This document shows positions 42,733 through 50,836 of a DNA stretch of 64,000 nt, one piece after another. This DNA comes from JAEZJZ01 sp050949055 (GTDB lineage Bacteria > Bacillota > UBA994 > UBA5500), in the NCBI GenBank assembly GCA_050949055.1, contig JBMNFA010000009.1, forward strand, positions 496,001 to 560,000, written 5' to 3'. The notes beneath the pieces are model-generated. The model was not told the DNA's origin and did not search any database. It saw only the letters and a list, made by a program, of their open reading frames with translations. The first letter of the stretch is position 1. Each line of letters starts with the position of its first letter. The position numbers and the translations under genes are program-made.

Positions 42733-43353
42733 TTACAACCAGAACTGTATCAGGTAAGGGGTGACCACCACTTCAATCACAGCGGCTACGGCCAGCAGCA
42801 ATACTGCCAAGGTCAAAAGGATCACAGCATCCCGGAGTTCCTGTCCGTACCCCTTCCAGGTGGTGGGCCCAGAGATGGCAAACGCGCTTTTCTTGCGGGA
42901 TAGCAGAGGCCCCAATCCCAGACGCAAGCCGATGGCCGCGCCCAACAACAACCCTGGGATCTCGAAGATGCCGTGGGGGACAATACCCGCTAGAAAAGCA
43001 GCCAAAGAGGCGCTTCCCACGGAGACTACGCCCACTACGCCGATAATCATCCCATTGAACAGCATGGAGAACGCGGGATAAACCCCCAGCGCCAGGCCCA
43101 AGAAGACAACCAACAGCACCGCCCGCAGGTTGTGCCAGAACAGAATCTTGATGCCCTGTTCCACCGGGCTGCCCAGGATGTCCTCGCCCAGCCGTTCCAG
43201 CTGTTCCCCGATCATCTTAAAGGCCTCCGCGATCAACTCGGGGTTGTAGATTGCGGCCGCGATGCCCAATCCCAATCCCAGCAGAAACAGGGTGGTGGCG
43301 GTGAAGAAATAGCGGCGGTAGCGGGGAAGCAGCTCTTTGTATGCGGCTAACAT
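42733..43353 (-). CDS. spoIIM: Stage II sporulation protein M
   Basis: A 206-aa membrane protein with five predicted spans and the family motif LAGIVPHGIFEIPGLLLGAAIGLRLG. In B. subtilis SpoIIM holds SpoIID and SpoIIP together in the engulfment machine. The start is ATG at 43353 with GAAGGAGG upstream. It is the only gene of its strand here and is not in the usual SpoIIM location, but a SpoIID-like lipoprotein is encoded at 29427 in the same window. Related SpoIIM-domain proteins exist that are not sporulation-specific, so the role is likely rather than certain. Confidence 0.88.
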   Translation of the reverse strand: MLAAYKELLPRYRRYFFTATTLFLLGLGLGIAAAIYNPELIAEAFKMIGEQLERLGEDILGSPVEQGIKILFWHNLRAVLLVVFLGLALGVYPAFSMLFNGMIIGVVGVVSVGSASLAAFLAGIVPHGIFEIPGLLLGAAIGLRLGLGPLLSRKKSAFAISGPTTWKGYGQELRDAVILLTLAVLLLAVAAVIEVVVTPYLIQFWL

Positions 43354-43369
43354 TGTTTACCTCCTTCAA

Positions 43370-43400
43370 GGGGAACATGTTTGAGAGGTGCGATATGAGC
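43370..43400. repeat. Partial copy of the GGGGACATGTTTGAGA element end
   Basis: GGGGAACATGTTTGAGAGGTG, read from 43370, is one base different from the left ends of the elements at 43605 and 44524. No matching right end follows before 43605, so it is a partial or decayed copy, close to the spoIIM leader. Confidence 0.5.
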
Positions 43401-43471
43401 AATGGGAAATGAGAGATGGGCAGTGAGAAGCCATGATCCTTTTCTCTAATCTCTCCTTCTGGCGTCCTATT

Positions 43472-43539
43472 GTCATTCTGAGCGCAGCGAAGAATCTAGC
43501 ATAGCGAAGAATGGGATCCTTCACTTCGTTCATGATGAC
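43472..43539. repeat. Dispersed inverted repeat (GTCATTCTGAGCGC type)
   Basis: The left arm GTCATTCTGAGCGCAGCGAA (43472-43491) is complementary with a few mismatches to the right arm ending CTTCGTTCATGATGAC (43524-43539). The left arm recurs at 5102 over the ksgA end. The middle holds an extra copy of AGCGAAGAAT. Confidence 0.65.
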
Positions 43540-43604
43540 ACCCGACGGGTCAACCAACAAGACCTTCATCTTAAACGTGAAGACAGAACGATCAGCCGCC
43601 AGAT

Positions 43605-43716
43605 GGGGACATGTTTGAGAAGGGTGATGTGGGATGTGAGATCTCACCCTTCGATGTGAGTGATGGAGCATTTCTCACCACTCACCTCCAACTTCTCATC
43701 TCCCAACTGTGTCCCC
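43605..43716. repeat. MITE-like element with GGGGACA/TGTCCCC ends
   Basis: It begins GGGGACATGTTTGAGAAG and ends in TTCTCATCTCCCAACTGTGTCCCC-like sequence, with imperfect complementarity along both arms. A longer relative lies at 44524-44670. No open frame inside. It looks like a small non-autonomous mobile element. Confidence 0.6.
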
Positions 43717-43792
43717 TAACAGACAGCGACTTGTCACTATACATTATGGCATAAACCGAGGACAATATCTCACATGAAAGGAGAGGGCCCCT

Positions 43793-44470
43793 GTGCCTGT
43801 TACGGCTGTTAGCCGCCGCACCTGCCTCGGCTCCAGCTTCGATCGCTTGCTCTACCGCACCCGCGTGCTAGTTCCTGGAGATCAGATCGCTCGGTTGGTA
43901 GAGCAGGTTGTCTTGCCAGACGTCAGACCAGGCGATATTGTTCTGCTGTCCAGCCGGGCGGTATCAGCCTGTCAGGGCAGGATGATACCCCTTAGCAGTA
44001 TCGAACCCAGCCGACTGGCAAGGACCCTGGCCAGCCTGTGGCGAGAACTGTCCCAAGACGCCCCCCTCGCGCACCCTGCGGCCATGCATGCCGCTCTGCA
44101 ACATGACGGCACTTTGGCTCTCAGCGGGAGCACCGCCATGCTTCTTTGGCGAAGCATCACCGGTCAAGTCAGCACCGTCCTCCGAACTGGTTCAAGGGGG
44201 CTGCTGCGGGTGGGACAGCCGACGGATCTACCCGTCTACCATGGGCAGTTGATCTTGCCGCCGCGACAGCCACAGGCACTGGCCCGCGAGTTGTGGAAAA
44301 ACAGCGGATACCGGGTGGCAATCGTCTCTGTGCGCCAGCCTGGTCAGGTGCAGATAACTGCCCTCTCGCCAGGACTCAGCCCAGATTTCATTCGTCTGCT
44401 GGTGTTGGATAACCCGTTGGGCAAGAGTGACGCCCTCACCCCCATCGCCATCTTGCGCAAGCGCAGATGA
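43793..44470 (+). CDS. F420-0:gamma-glutamyl ligase-like protein (CofE fold)
   Basis: A 225-aa protein whose layout resembles the CofE family: RTRVLVPGDQIARLVEQVVLPDVRPGDIVLLSSRAVSACQGRMIPLSSIEPSRLA at the N-terminus and a degraded C-terminal half. CofE adds glutamates to coenzyme F420-0. Many bacteria without F420 have divergent CofE-like proteins of unknown role, and this copy lacks obvious acidic metal residues after LSSRAVS, so true F420 ligase activity is doubtful. The start is GTG at 43793 after AAAGGAGAGG. It is flanked on both sides by related repeat elements, a sign of possible local insertion. Confidence 0.55.
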   Translation: MPVTAVSRRTCLGSSFDRLLYRTRVLVPGDQIARLVEQVVLPDVRPGDIVLLSSRAVSACQGRMIPLSSIEPSRLARTLASLWRELSQDAPLAHPAAMHAALQHDGTLALSGSTAMLLWRSITGQVSTVLRTGSRGLLRVGQPTDLPVYHGQLILPPRQPQALARELWKNSGYRVAIVSVRQPGQVQITALSPGLSPDFIRLLVLDNPLGKSDALTPIAILRKRR

Positions 44471-44523
44471 AGCAGAACGGGAATCGCCACGTTGCAGTAT
44501 CGATAGAACACTAACCCTTCGTT

Positions 44524-44670
44524 GGGGACATGTTTGAGAAGTGTGAGGTGGGAAGTGGGTAATGGGAAGTGGTGCTGTGGGAAGTGGGTAATGGGATGAA
44601 TCCTCGACACGTCATGATGGCACTAGTCTCACTTCTCACCTCCAACTTCGCATTTCCCAATTTTGTCCCC
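44524..44670. repeat. MITE-like element, second full copy
   Basis: GGGGACATGTTTGAGAAG at the left and TTTGTCCCC at the right, with arms such as GTGAGGTGGGAAGT and ACTTCTCACCTCC pairing imperfectly. It contains an internal direct duplication of GGGAAGTGGGTAATGGGA. It fills most of the gap between the CofE-like gene and hutH. Confidence 0.65.
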
Positions 44671-44723
44671 TGACCGACAGGGAATTGGGAACGAATAACT
44701 CTGGCTTAGGGAGAGTGATAGAA

Positions 44724-46256
44724 ATGATTCACCTAGACGGGCAGAGCTTGACCCTGGAACAAGTAGTGGCCGTAGCCCGGCAGGGCGAGCCGGTTGCCCT
44801 CACCGAAGAAGCCAAGGAGCGCGTGCACGAGTCGCGCCGGCTGGTGGAGCAGATGGTGGAGCAGGAGGCTGTGGTCTATGGCATCACCACTGGGTTCGGC
44901 AAGTTCGCTGACACTTACATCGATAAGGACGCTTCCGAGGAACTGCAGCGAAACCTGATTGTGTCCCACGCCTGTGGTGTGGGCGACCCGCTGCCCCAGG
45001 AAGTGGTGCGAGCTGCCATGCTGCTCCGCGCCAACTCATTGGCGAAGGGCTTCTCGGGCATCCGACTGCAGACGATCCAACTGCTGCTGGACATGCTCAA
45101 TGCGGGGGTTATTCCCGTAGTGCCATCGCAAGGTTCGCTGGGTGCCAGCGGCGATCTGGCACCGTTGTCACACATAGCTTTAGTGCTGCTGGGAGCAGGA
45201 GAAGCCGTCTATCAGAGCAAACAATTAGATGGAGGAGATGCATTAGCTGCGGCTGGGCTCAGCCCCATCAGGCTGTCGTCCAAGGAAGGCCTGGCGCTGA
45301 TCAACGGCACCCAGGTGATGCTGGCCTTGCTCTGCCTGGCAGTCCATGATGCCCATGTTCTGCAACAAAGCGCTTTGATCACCGCCAGTCTGACCGTGCA
45401 GGCGCTCCGCGGCATCCCCAAAGCCTTCGACCCCAGAGTGAGCCGGGTGCGCCCTCACCCAGGACAGGTGCTCACTGCCGAAGCGCTCCGCCGGCTGCTG
45501 GAGGGGAGTAGCCTGACCACCCGCCCCGGCCAAATCAGGGTGCAGGACGCCTATGCTCTGCGTTGTCTGCCCCAGGTGCACGGTGCCGTGTACAACAGCT
45601 GGCGTCATGTGTTTGAGATCGTACAAACAGAGATCAACAGCACCACCGACAACCCGCTGATCTTCGCAGAAGATGGCGAGACCATCTCCGCTGGCAACTT
45701 CCATGGAGAGCCGCTAGCTTTACCAGCGGACTATCTGGCCATCGCCGTGGCCGAGCTGGCAGATATCGCTGAGCGCCGGGTGGAGCGGCTGGTCAACCCC
45801 CAGCTCTCTGGCTTGCCCGCTTTCCTCACTCAGCAGGGTGGACTTAACTCTGGCTTCATGATTGCCCAATACACAGCTGCCTCCCTGGTTTCTGAGAACA
45901 AAGTGTTGGCCCACCCGGCCAGCGTGGACTCTATCCCCTCGTCTGCCAACCAGGAGGACCATGTCAGCATGGGCACCATAGCCGCCCGCAAGCTGCGTCA
46001 GGTGGTCGCCAACACCGGCAGGGTGCTAGGGATCGAATATCTGGCAGCCTGTCAAGCCATCGACCTGAGCGGCGATGGTGAGCTCTCGCCGGCTACCGCA
46101 CCGGCTTATCACCTGTTGCGCCAACAGATACCACCCCTGGCGGAGGACCGCGTCATGTATCCAGACATCAATCATGCCGCCGCCCTGATCACCACCGGGA
46201 AACTACTACAAACGGTCCCCCTAGCCAATCTCCCCGCAGCCGGGGTAGAAGTCTAG
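44724..46256 (+). CDS. hutH: Histidine ammonia-lyase
   Basis: Removes ammonia from histidine to give urocanate. The MIO prosthetic group forms from A141-S142-G143 in GSLGASGDLAPL; VYGITTGFGKFAD near residue 55 and the NPLIFAED segment are also conserved. The 510 aa is standard. The start is ATG at 44724 with GGGAGAG upstream; a longer frame to 44685 lacks an SD. It heads the operon hutH-hutU-ftcD-hutI-fchA-fhs with short gaps. No regulator gene (hutP or others) is next to it. Confidence 0.96.
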   Translation: MIHLDGQSLTLEQVVAVARQGEPVALTEEAKERVHESRRLVEQMVEQEAVVYGITTGFGKFADTYIDKDASEELQRNLIVSHACGVGDPLPQEVVRAAMLLRANSLAKGFSGIRLQTIQLLLDMLNAGVIPVVPSQGSLGASGDLAPLSHIALVLLGAGEAVYQSKQLDGGDALAAAGLSPIRLSSKEGLALINGTQVMLALLCLAVHDAHVLQQSALITASLTVQALRGIPKAFDPRVSRVRPHPGQVLTAEALRRLLEGSSLTTRPGQIRVQDAYALRCLPQVHGAVYNSWRHVFEIVQTEINSTTDNPLIFAEDGETISAGNFHGEPLALPADYLAIAVAELADIAERRVERLVNPQLSGLPAFLTQQGGLNSGFMIAQYTAASLVSENKVLAHPASVDSIPSSANQEDHVSMGTIAARKLRQVVANTGRVLGIEYLAACQAIDLSGDGELSPATAPAYHLLRQQIPPLAEDRVMYPDINHAAALITTGKLLQTVPLANLPAAGVEV

Positions 46257-46297
46257 TCTGTAGATGCAGAACCGAAAAGAAGGAGGTATCATTTAGA

Positions 46298-47947
46298 ATG
46301 ACCCGTGTAATCCGAGCCCCTCGAGGAACCGAGCTTTCCTGCCGCGGCTGGCAGCAGGAAGCGGTGATGCGCATGCTGATGAACAACCTCGACCCGGAAG
46401 TGGCCGAGAAGCCGGACCAACTGATCGTTTACGGCGGCACCGGCAAAGCAGCCCGCAATTGGGACGCCTTCGACGCCATTGTGGCGGTACTGAAGGACCT
46501 GGCCGACGACGAGACTTTGCTGGTGCAATCGGGCAAGCCGGTGGGGGTCTTCCGCACCCATAACCGTGCACCCCGCGTGCTGATCAGTAACGCCATGTTG
46601 GTGCCTGCCTGGGGCAACTGGGAGAACTTCTGGGAGTTGGAGCAAAAGGGGCTGACTATGTACGGTCAGATGACCGCCGGCAGCTGGATCTACATCGCCA
46701 CCCAGGGCATTTTGCAGGGCACATACGAGACCTTCGCCGAGGCGGCCCGTCGGAGCTATGGTGGTTCTTTGCAGGGCAAGTTTGTCGTCACCGCCGGACT
46801 AGGTGGCATGGGCGGTGCTCAACCGTTGGCGGTCACCATGAACGAAGGCGTTGCTCTGGTGGTGGAAGTGGACCGCAACCGCATTCAGCGACGTTTGGAT
46901 AGCCGCTATCTGGACACCTGGACCGACAATCTGGACCAGGCTTTGAGCATGGTGGACGAAGCATTGGCGGCAGGCAAGGCCATTTCCATCGGCCTGTTGG
47001 GCAATGCCGCCGACGTATTGCCCGAGCTGGTGCGCCGCAACCGCATTCCCGACATGGTCACCGACCAGACTTCCGCCCACGACGCCCTAAATGGCTATGT
47101 CCCTGGTGGCATCAGCTATCAGGAAGCGCTTAAGTTGCGGGAACAGGATCCGGAAGCATACCTGCAGCTCTCCTATGCCAGCATGGTGCGTCACGTGCAA
47201 GCGATGCTGGAGATGCAGCAGCGGGGTGCAGTAGTCTTCGACTACGGCAACAACATCCGTCAGCAAGCCAAGGAACACGGTGTGGAGAATGCCTTTGATT
47301 TCCCGGGATTCGTGCCCGCCTACATCCGTCCCCTGTTCTGTGAAGGCAAGGGCCCCTTCCGCTGGGTAGCTCTCTCCGGCGACCCGGAAGACATCATCAA
47401 GACCGACCGCAAAGTGTTGGAGCTGTTCCCAGAGGATGAGCGCCTGCGCCGTTGGATCACCATGGCCGAAGAGCGCGTGGCTTTCCAGGGCCTTCCCGCC
47501 CGCATCTGCTGGCTGGGCTATGGAGAGCGGGCCAAGTTTGGCCTGGCCATCAACGAAATGGTACGCAGCGGTGAACTGAAGGCACCCATCGTCATCGGAC
47601 GGGATCATCTCGATGCCGGCTCGGTCGCCTCGCCCAACCGCGAGACCGAGGGCATGCGTGACGGTAGCGACGCTATCGCCGACTGGCCGATTCTCAATGC
47701 TTTGCTCAATTCCATCTCCGGAGCCAGCTGGGTTTCCGTGCACCATGGCGGCGGCGTAGGCATCGGCTACTCCATCCACGCCGGCATGGTGGTAGTGGCC
47801 GATGGCAGTGACGATGCTGCTTGGCGTTTGCAGACAGTGCTGACGACAGATCCAGGCACCGGGGTGATGCGACATGTGGATGCCGGCTACGACCTGGCCA
47901 TCAAGGCAGCCAAAGAGCGTGGCGTCAAAATCCCGATGCTGAAATAA
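46298..47947 (+). CDS. hutU: Urocanate hydratase
   Basis: NAD-dependent enzyme adding water to urocanate to give imidazolonepropionate. The 549-aa sequence shows YGGTGKAARNWDAFDAI, LIVQSGKPVGVF-type active-site region (here LVQSGKPVGVFRTH), the NAD-binding VTAGLGGMGGAQPLAVTM, and VHHGGGVGIGYSIHAGMV near the end. The start is ATG at 46298; the SD AGAAGGAGG is 12 nt upstream. It is second in the hut operon, 41 bp after hutH. Confidence 0.97.
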   Translation: MTRVIRAPRGTELSCRGWQQEAVMRMLMNNLDPEVAEKPDQLIVYGGTGKAARNWDAFDAIVAVLKDLADDETLLVQSGKPVGVFRTHNRAPRVLISNAMLVPAWGNWENFWELEQKGLTMYGQMTAGSWIYIATQGILQGTYETFAEAARRSYGGSLQGKFVVTAGLGGMGGAQPLAVTMNEGVALVVEVDRNRIQRRLDSRYLDTWTDNLDQALSMVDEALAAGKAISIGLLGNAADVLPELVRRNRIPDMVTDQTSAHDALNGYVPGGISYQEALKLREQDPEAYLQLSYASMVRHVQAMLEMQQRGAVVFDYGNNIRQQAKEHGVENAFDFPGFVPAYIRPLFCEGKGPFRWVALSGDPEDIIKTDRKVLELFPEDERLRRWITMAEERVAFQGLPARICWLGYGERAKFGLAINEMVRSGELKAPIVIGRDHLDAGSVASPNRETEGMRDGSDAIADWPILNALLNSISGASWVSVHHGGGVGIGYSIHAGMVVVADGSDDAAWRLQTVLTTDPGTGVMRHVDAGYDLAIKAAKERGVKIPMLK

Positions 47948-47962
47948 GGGGGTTGAATTAGC

Positions 47963-48862
47963 GTGCGGGTAGTAGAATGTGTACCCAACTTCAGCGAAGG
48001 CCGCCGTCCGGAAGTGATTGACCAGATAGTGGCCGAAGCCAAGTCGGTGTCCGGCGCAGTAGTCTTGGATGTGCTGCCGGATTACGATCACAATCGGGTG
48101 GTCGTCACCGTGATCGGCGAGCCCGATGCGGTGAGCGAGGCTGTCTTCCGCGCCTGCCGGAAGGCCAGCCAATTGATCGACATGACCACCCACAAGGGTG
48201 AACACCCCCGCATCGGTGCCACCGATGTGATCCCCTTCGTACCCCTGTCTGGTGTGAGCATGGAGGAATGCATCACCCTGGCTGAAAGCCTGGGGCAGCG
48301 CATCTCCAGCGAGTTGGATATCCCTGTCTATCTCTATGAGCGGGCAGCGCGCCGGCCGGAGCGGCGCAACCTGGCCGAAGTGCGGCGCGGTCAGTACGAG
48401 GGGCTGTGCCAGGAGATTGGGACCCCCGAGCGGCAGCCGGACTTCGGCCCCAGCCGTATGCATCCCACAGCCGGGGCCACGGTGGTCGGCGCCAGGCCGC
48501 CGTTGGTGGCTTTCAATGTCAACCTGGATTCCTCAGATCTGAAGCTGGCCAAGCGCATCGCCCGGAAGATTCGCGAGTCCAGCGGCGGCATGCCGGCCGT
48601 GAAGGCCCTGGGGGTGATGCTCAGCGAGCGCAATCTGGCCCAGGTGAGCATGAATCTGGTGGACTATAGCATCACGGGCATGTATCAGGCCTACAAAGCG
48701 ATCGAATCAGCAGCCGCTGAGGCGGGCGTCGGCATTGCCGGCAGTGAGATCATCGGCTTGCTGCCCATGCAAGCATTGGTCGATGTGGCCCTGCAGGCGC
48801 TAAAGGTGGAATCCTTCAGCCCGGCGCAAGTGCTCGAGACACATCTGCACGGTGGGGAATAA
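47963..48862 (+). CDS. ftcD: Glutamate formimidoyltransferase
   Basis: Moves the formimino group of N-formimino-L-glutamate to tetrahydrofolate, releasing glutamate. The 299-aa protein has only the transferase part (VVECVPNFSEGRRPEVI, HKGEHPRIGATDVIPFVPL, catalytic His region); the cyclodeaminase part found fused in animals is the separate gene fchA 1.3 kb downstream. The start is GTG at 47963 with GGGGG-type SD. Its stop is one base before the hutI start, so translation is coupled. Its presence shows the folate route of histidine breakdown rather than the HutG or HutF route. Confidence 0.95.
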   Translation: MRVVECVPNFSEGRRPEVIDQIVAEAKSVSGAVVLDVLPDYDHNRVVVTVIGEPDAVSEAVFRACRKASQLIDMTTHKGEHPRIGATDVIPFVPLSGVSMEECITLAESLGQRISSELDIPVYLYERAARRPERRNLAEVRRGQYEGLCQEIGTPERQPDFGPSRMHPTAGATVVGARPPLVAFNVNLDSSDLKLAKRIARKIRESSGGMPAVKALGVMLSERNLAQVSMNLVDYSITGMYQAYKAIESAAAEAGVGIAGSEIIGLLPMQALVDVALQALKVESFSPAQVLETHLHGGE

Positions 48863-48863
48863 T

Positions 48864-50135
48864 ATGTTTGCAGATCTGGTGCTGACCAATATTCAGCAGT
48901 TGGCGACGACGGAAGGATACTCCCAGCGTCCCCAGGGAGGCCAATCGCTGGGGTCGTTGGCCATTTACGAACAGGCTTTCCTGGCTATCAAGGGCGAGCA
49001 GGTGCTCGCTCTGGGGCAGGCCAGCGATGCCGCAGATTACATTGGGCCAGACACCGAGGTGTTGGACTTAAGCCACAAAACAGTTTTGCCAGGCTTCGTA
49101 GACCCGCACACCCATCTGATCTTTGCCGGCTGGCGCGAGCGGGAACTGGCCATGAAGCTACAAGGCAAATCCTATTTGGAGATTCTGGCTGCCGGCCAGG
49201 GGATACTGAGCACCGTCAGCCACACCCGCGCCGCCAGCTTGGACGAACTGGTGCAGCTCGGCCAGAAGAGCCTGGATCGCATGCTGCTGCACGGCACCAC
49301 CACCGTGGAGGCCAAGAGCGGCTATGGTTTAGCCACCGACAGCGAGCTGAAACAGCTCAGGGCGGCCAATAGGCTGGATCAGCAACACCCGGTGGATGTC
49401 ATCTCCACCTTCATGGGTGCCCACGCAGTGCCGCCGGAGTTTGAAGGACGGAGCGAGGAGTTTGTGCGGTTGGTGATCGACGAGATGCTGCCTGCTGTGG
49501 CGGAAGCGGGACTGGCCAGCTTCTGCGATGTCTTTTGTGAAGAGGGCGTCTTCTCGGTGGGGCAGAGCAGGCGCATCCTCCAGGCGGCAGCCGAATTAGG
49601 GCTGCGGCCCAAGCTGCACGCCGACGAACTGGTCTCCTTGGGCGGGGCCGAACTGGCCGCAGAGCTGCGGGCGGTTTCTGCCGACCATCTGCTGTTTGCC
49701 AGTCAGCAAGGTATTGCCGCCATGGCCGCTGCCGGAGTAGTGGCCGTGCTGTTGCCTGGCACCAATTTCACCTTGCGCAGCCGTCAATTGCCGGATGTGC
49801 AGGCCATGCTGGCTGCCGATCTGCCCCTTGCCTTGGCCACCGACTTCAACCCGGGCACCTGCCCCACCGAATCGATGCAGATGGTGCTCACTTTGGCATG
49901 GCAGAGCCTAGGCTTGACGCCGGCACAGGCGGTGGCGGCCGCCACCATCAATGCCTCCCACGCTGTCGGTCAGGCCGCCTCCCTGGGCAGCCTGGAGGCG
50001 GGCAAGCAGGCAGATTTTGTGGTTTTTGACGCTCCCAACCTGGACTTTGTCGCCTATCACTTTGGGGTAAACTTAGTACAGCATGTGTTCAAGCGGGGAC
50101 GCCAGGTGGTTAAGGACGGGGCGCTCTGCTATTAG
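48864..50135 (+). CDS. hutI: Imidazolonepropionase
   Basis: Amidohydrolase opening the imidazolone ring to N-formimino-glutamate. The 423-aa protein has the metal motif FVDPHTHLIFAGWRERE near residue 75, then KSYLEILAAGQGILSTV, the His residue near KLHADEL, and ALATDFNPGTCPTESM with the metal Asp. The start is ATG at 48864 (SD GGTGGGG), one base after the ftcD stop; an earlier in-frame start at 48852 overlaps ftcD. Order hutU-ftcD-hutI is common in clostridia that ferment histidine. Confidence 0.95.
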   Translation: MFADLVLTNIQQLATTEGYSQRPQGGQSLGSLAIYEQAFLAIKGEQVLALGQASDAADYIGPDTEVLDLSHKTVLPGFVDPHTHLIFAGWRERELAMKLQGKSYLEILAAGQGILSTVSHTRAASLDELVQLGQKSLDRMLLHGTTTVEAKSGYGLATDSELKQLRAANRLDQQHPVDVISTFMGAHAVPPEFEGRSEEFVRLVIDEMLPAVAEAGLASFCDVFCEEGVFSVGQSRRILQAAAELGLRPKLHADELVSLGGAELAAELRAVSADHLLFASQQGIAAMAAAGVVAVLLPGTNFTLRSRQLPDVQAMLAADLPLALATDFNPGTCPTESMQMVLTLAWQSLGLTPAQAVAAATINASHAVGQAASLGSLEAGKQADFVVFDAPNLDFVAYHFGVNLVQHVFKRGRQVVKDGALCY

Positions 50136-50188
50136 CGCGGCAGGAGCTGCAGCCTGCCCAGATGCTTAACGCAAAAGGAGTGAGACGA

Positions 50189-50824
50189 ATGAAGAGATTT
50201 GATCAGTATACCCTCAATCAATACCTGCACGAGTTAGCAGGGGGAGACGCCACCCCAGGGGGAGGCAGCGCTGCTGCTCTAATCGGCGCACTAGGTGCCG
50301 CCCTGGTGTCCATGGTGGGCAACCTGACCATCGGCCGCAAGAAGTACGCCGCGGTGGAGGCAGAAATGCAGCAGATGACCCAATCCGTCTGCAAGTTGCA
50401 GGAGGAGCTGCTGCTGCTTTGCAGCCAGGATACCGAGGCCTACGACCTGGTGATGGCTGCCTACAAGCTGCCAAAAGCCACCGACGAGGATAAAGCCGCT
50501 CGCAAACAGGCAATTGCCGATAGCCTGCGCGCTGCCTGCGGTGTGCCGCTGCAGATTGCTGAAGCGGCCATCGGGGTGTTGCAGCTGGCCGAGCAGGCCG
50601 CTAAGCAGGGCAACGTCAACGCCGTTTCCGACGCGGCGGTGGGTGGAATTGCCGCCCATGCAGCCCTGCACTCCGCACTGTTGAATGTGCGCATCAATCT
50701 GAAGTCGCTGCCCAAGGACGACTGGTCGGCGCAGACCGCCGCCCGAGTGGCAGAGCTGGCCGAGCAGGGCAACCAACTGCATCAGGCCGTACAATGCCTA
50801 TGCGACGAAAAACTACAATCATAG
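50189..50824 (+). CDS. fchA: Methenyl-THF cyclohydrolase / formimino-THF cyclodeaminase
   Basis: A 211-aa protein of the FTCD C-terminal family (MKRFDQYTLNQYLHELAGGDATPGGGSAAALIGALGAALVSMV at the start, all-helical fold). It turns 5-formimino-THF into 5,10-methenyl-THF and ammonia; some members act as methenyl-THF cyclohydrolase instead. Its position between hutI and fhs fits the first role, linking histidine carbon to folate. The start is ATG at 50189 after AAAAGGAG; an earlier start at 50162 lacks an SD. The gap to fhs is 12 bp. Confidence 0.9.
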   Translation: MKRFDQYTLNQYLHELAGGDATPGGGSAAALIGALGAALVSMVGNLTIGRKKYAAVEAEMQQMTQSVCKLQEELLLLCSQDTEAYDLVMAAYKLPKATDEDKAARKQAIADSLRAACGVPLQIAEAAIGVLQLAEQAAKQGNVNAVSDAAVGGIAAHAALHSALLNVRINLKSLPKDDWSAQTAARVAELAEQGNQLHQAVQCLCDEKLQS

Positions 50825-50836
50825 GGAGGACACAAA

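Noticed and set aside
47087..48463. 458-codon open frame on the minus strand
   Set aside because: It lies opposite hutU and ftcD, which are unmistakable, and shows no protein-like features; it is a shadow of GC-rich coding sequence.
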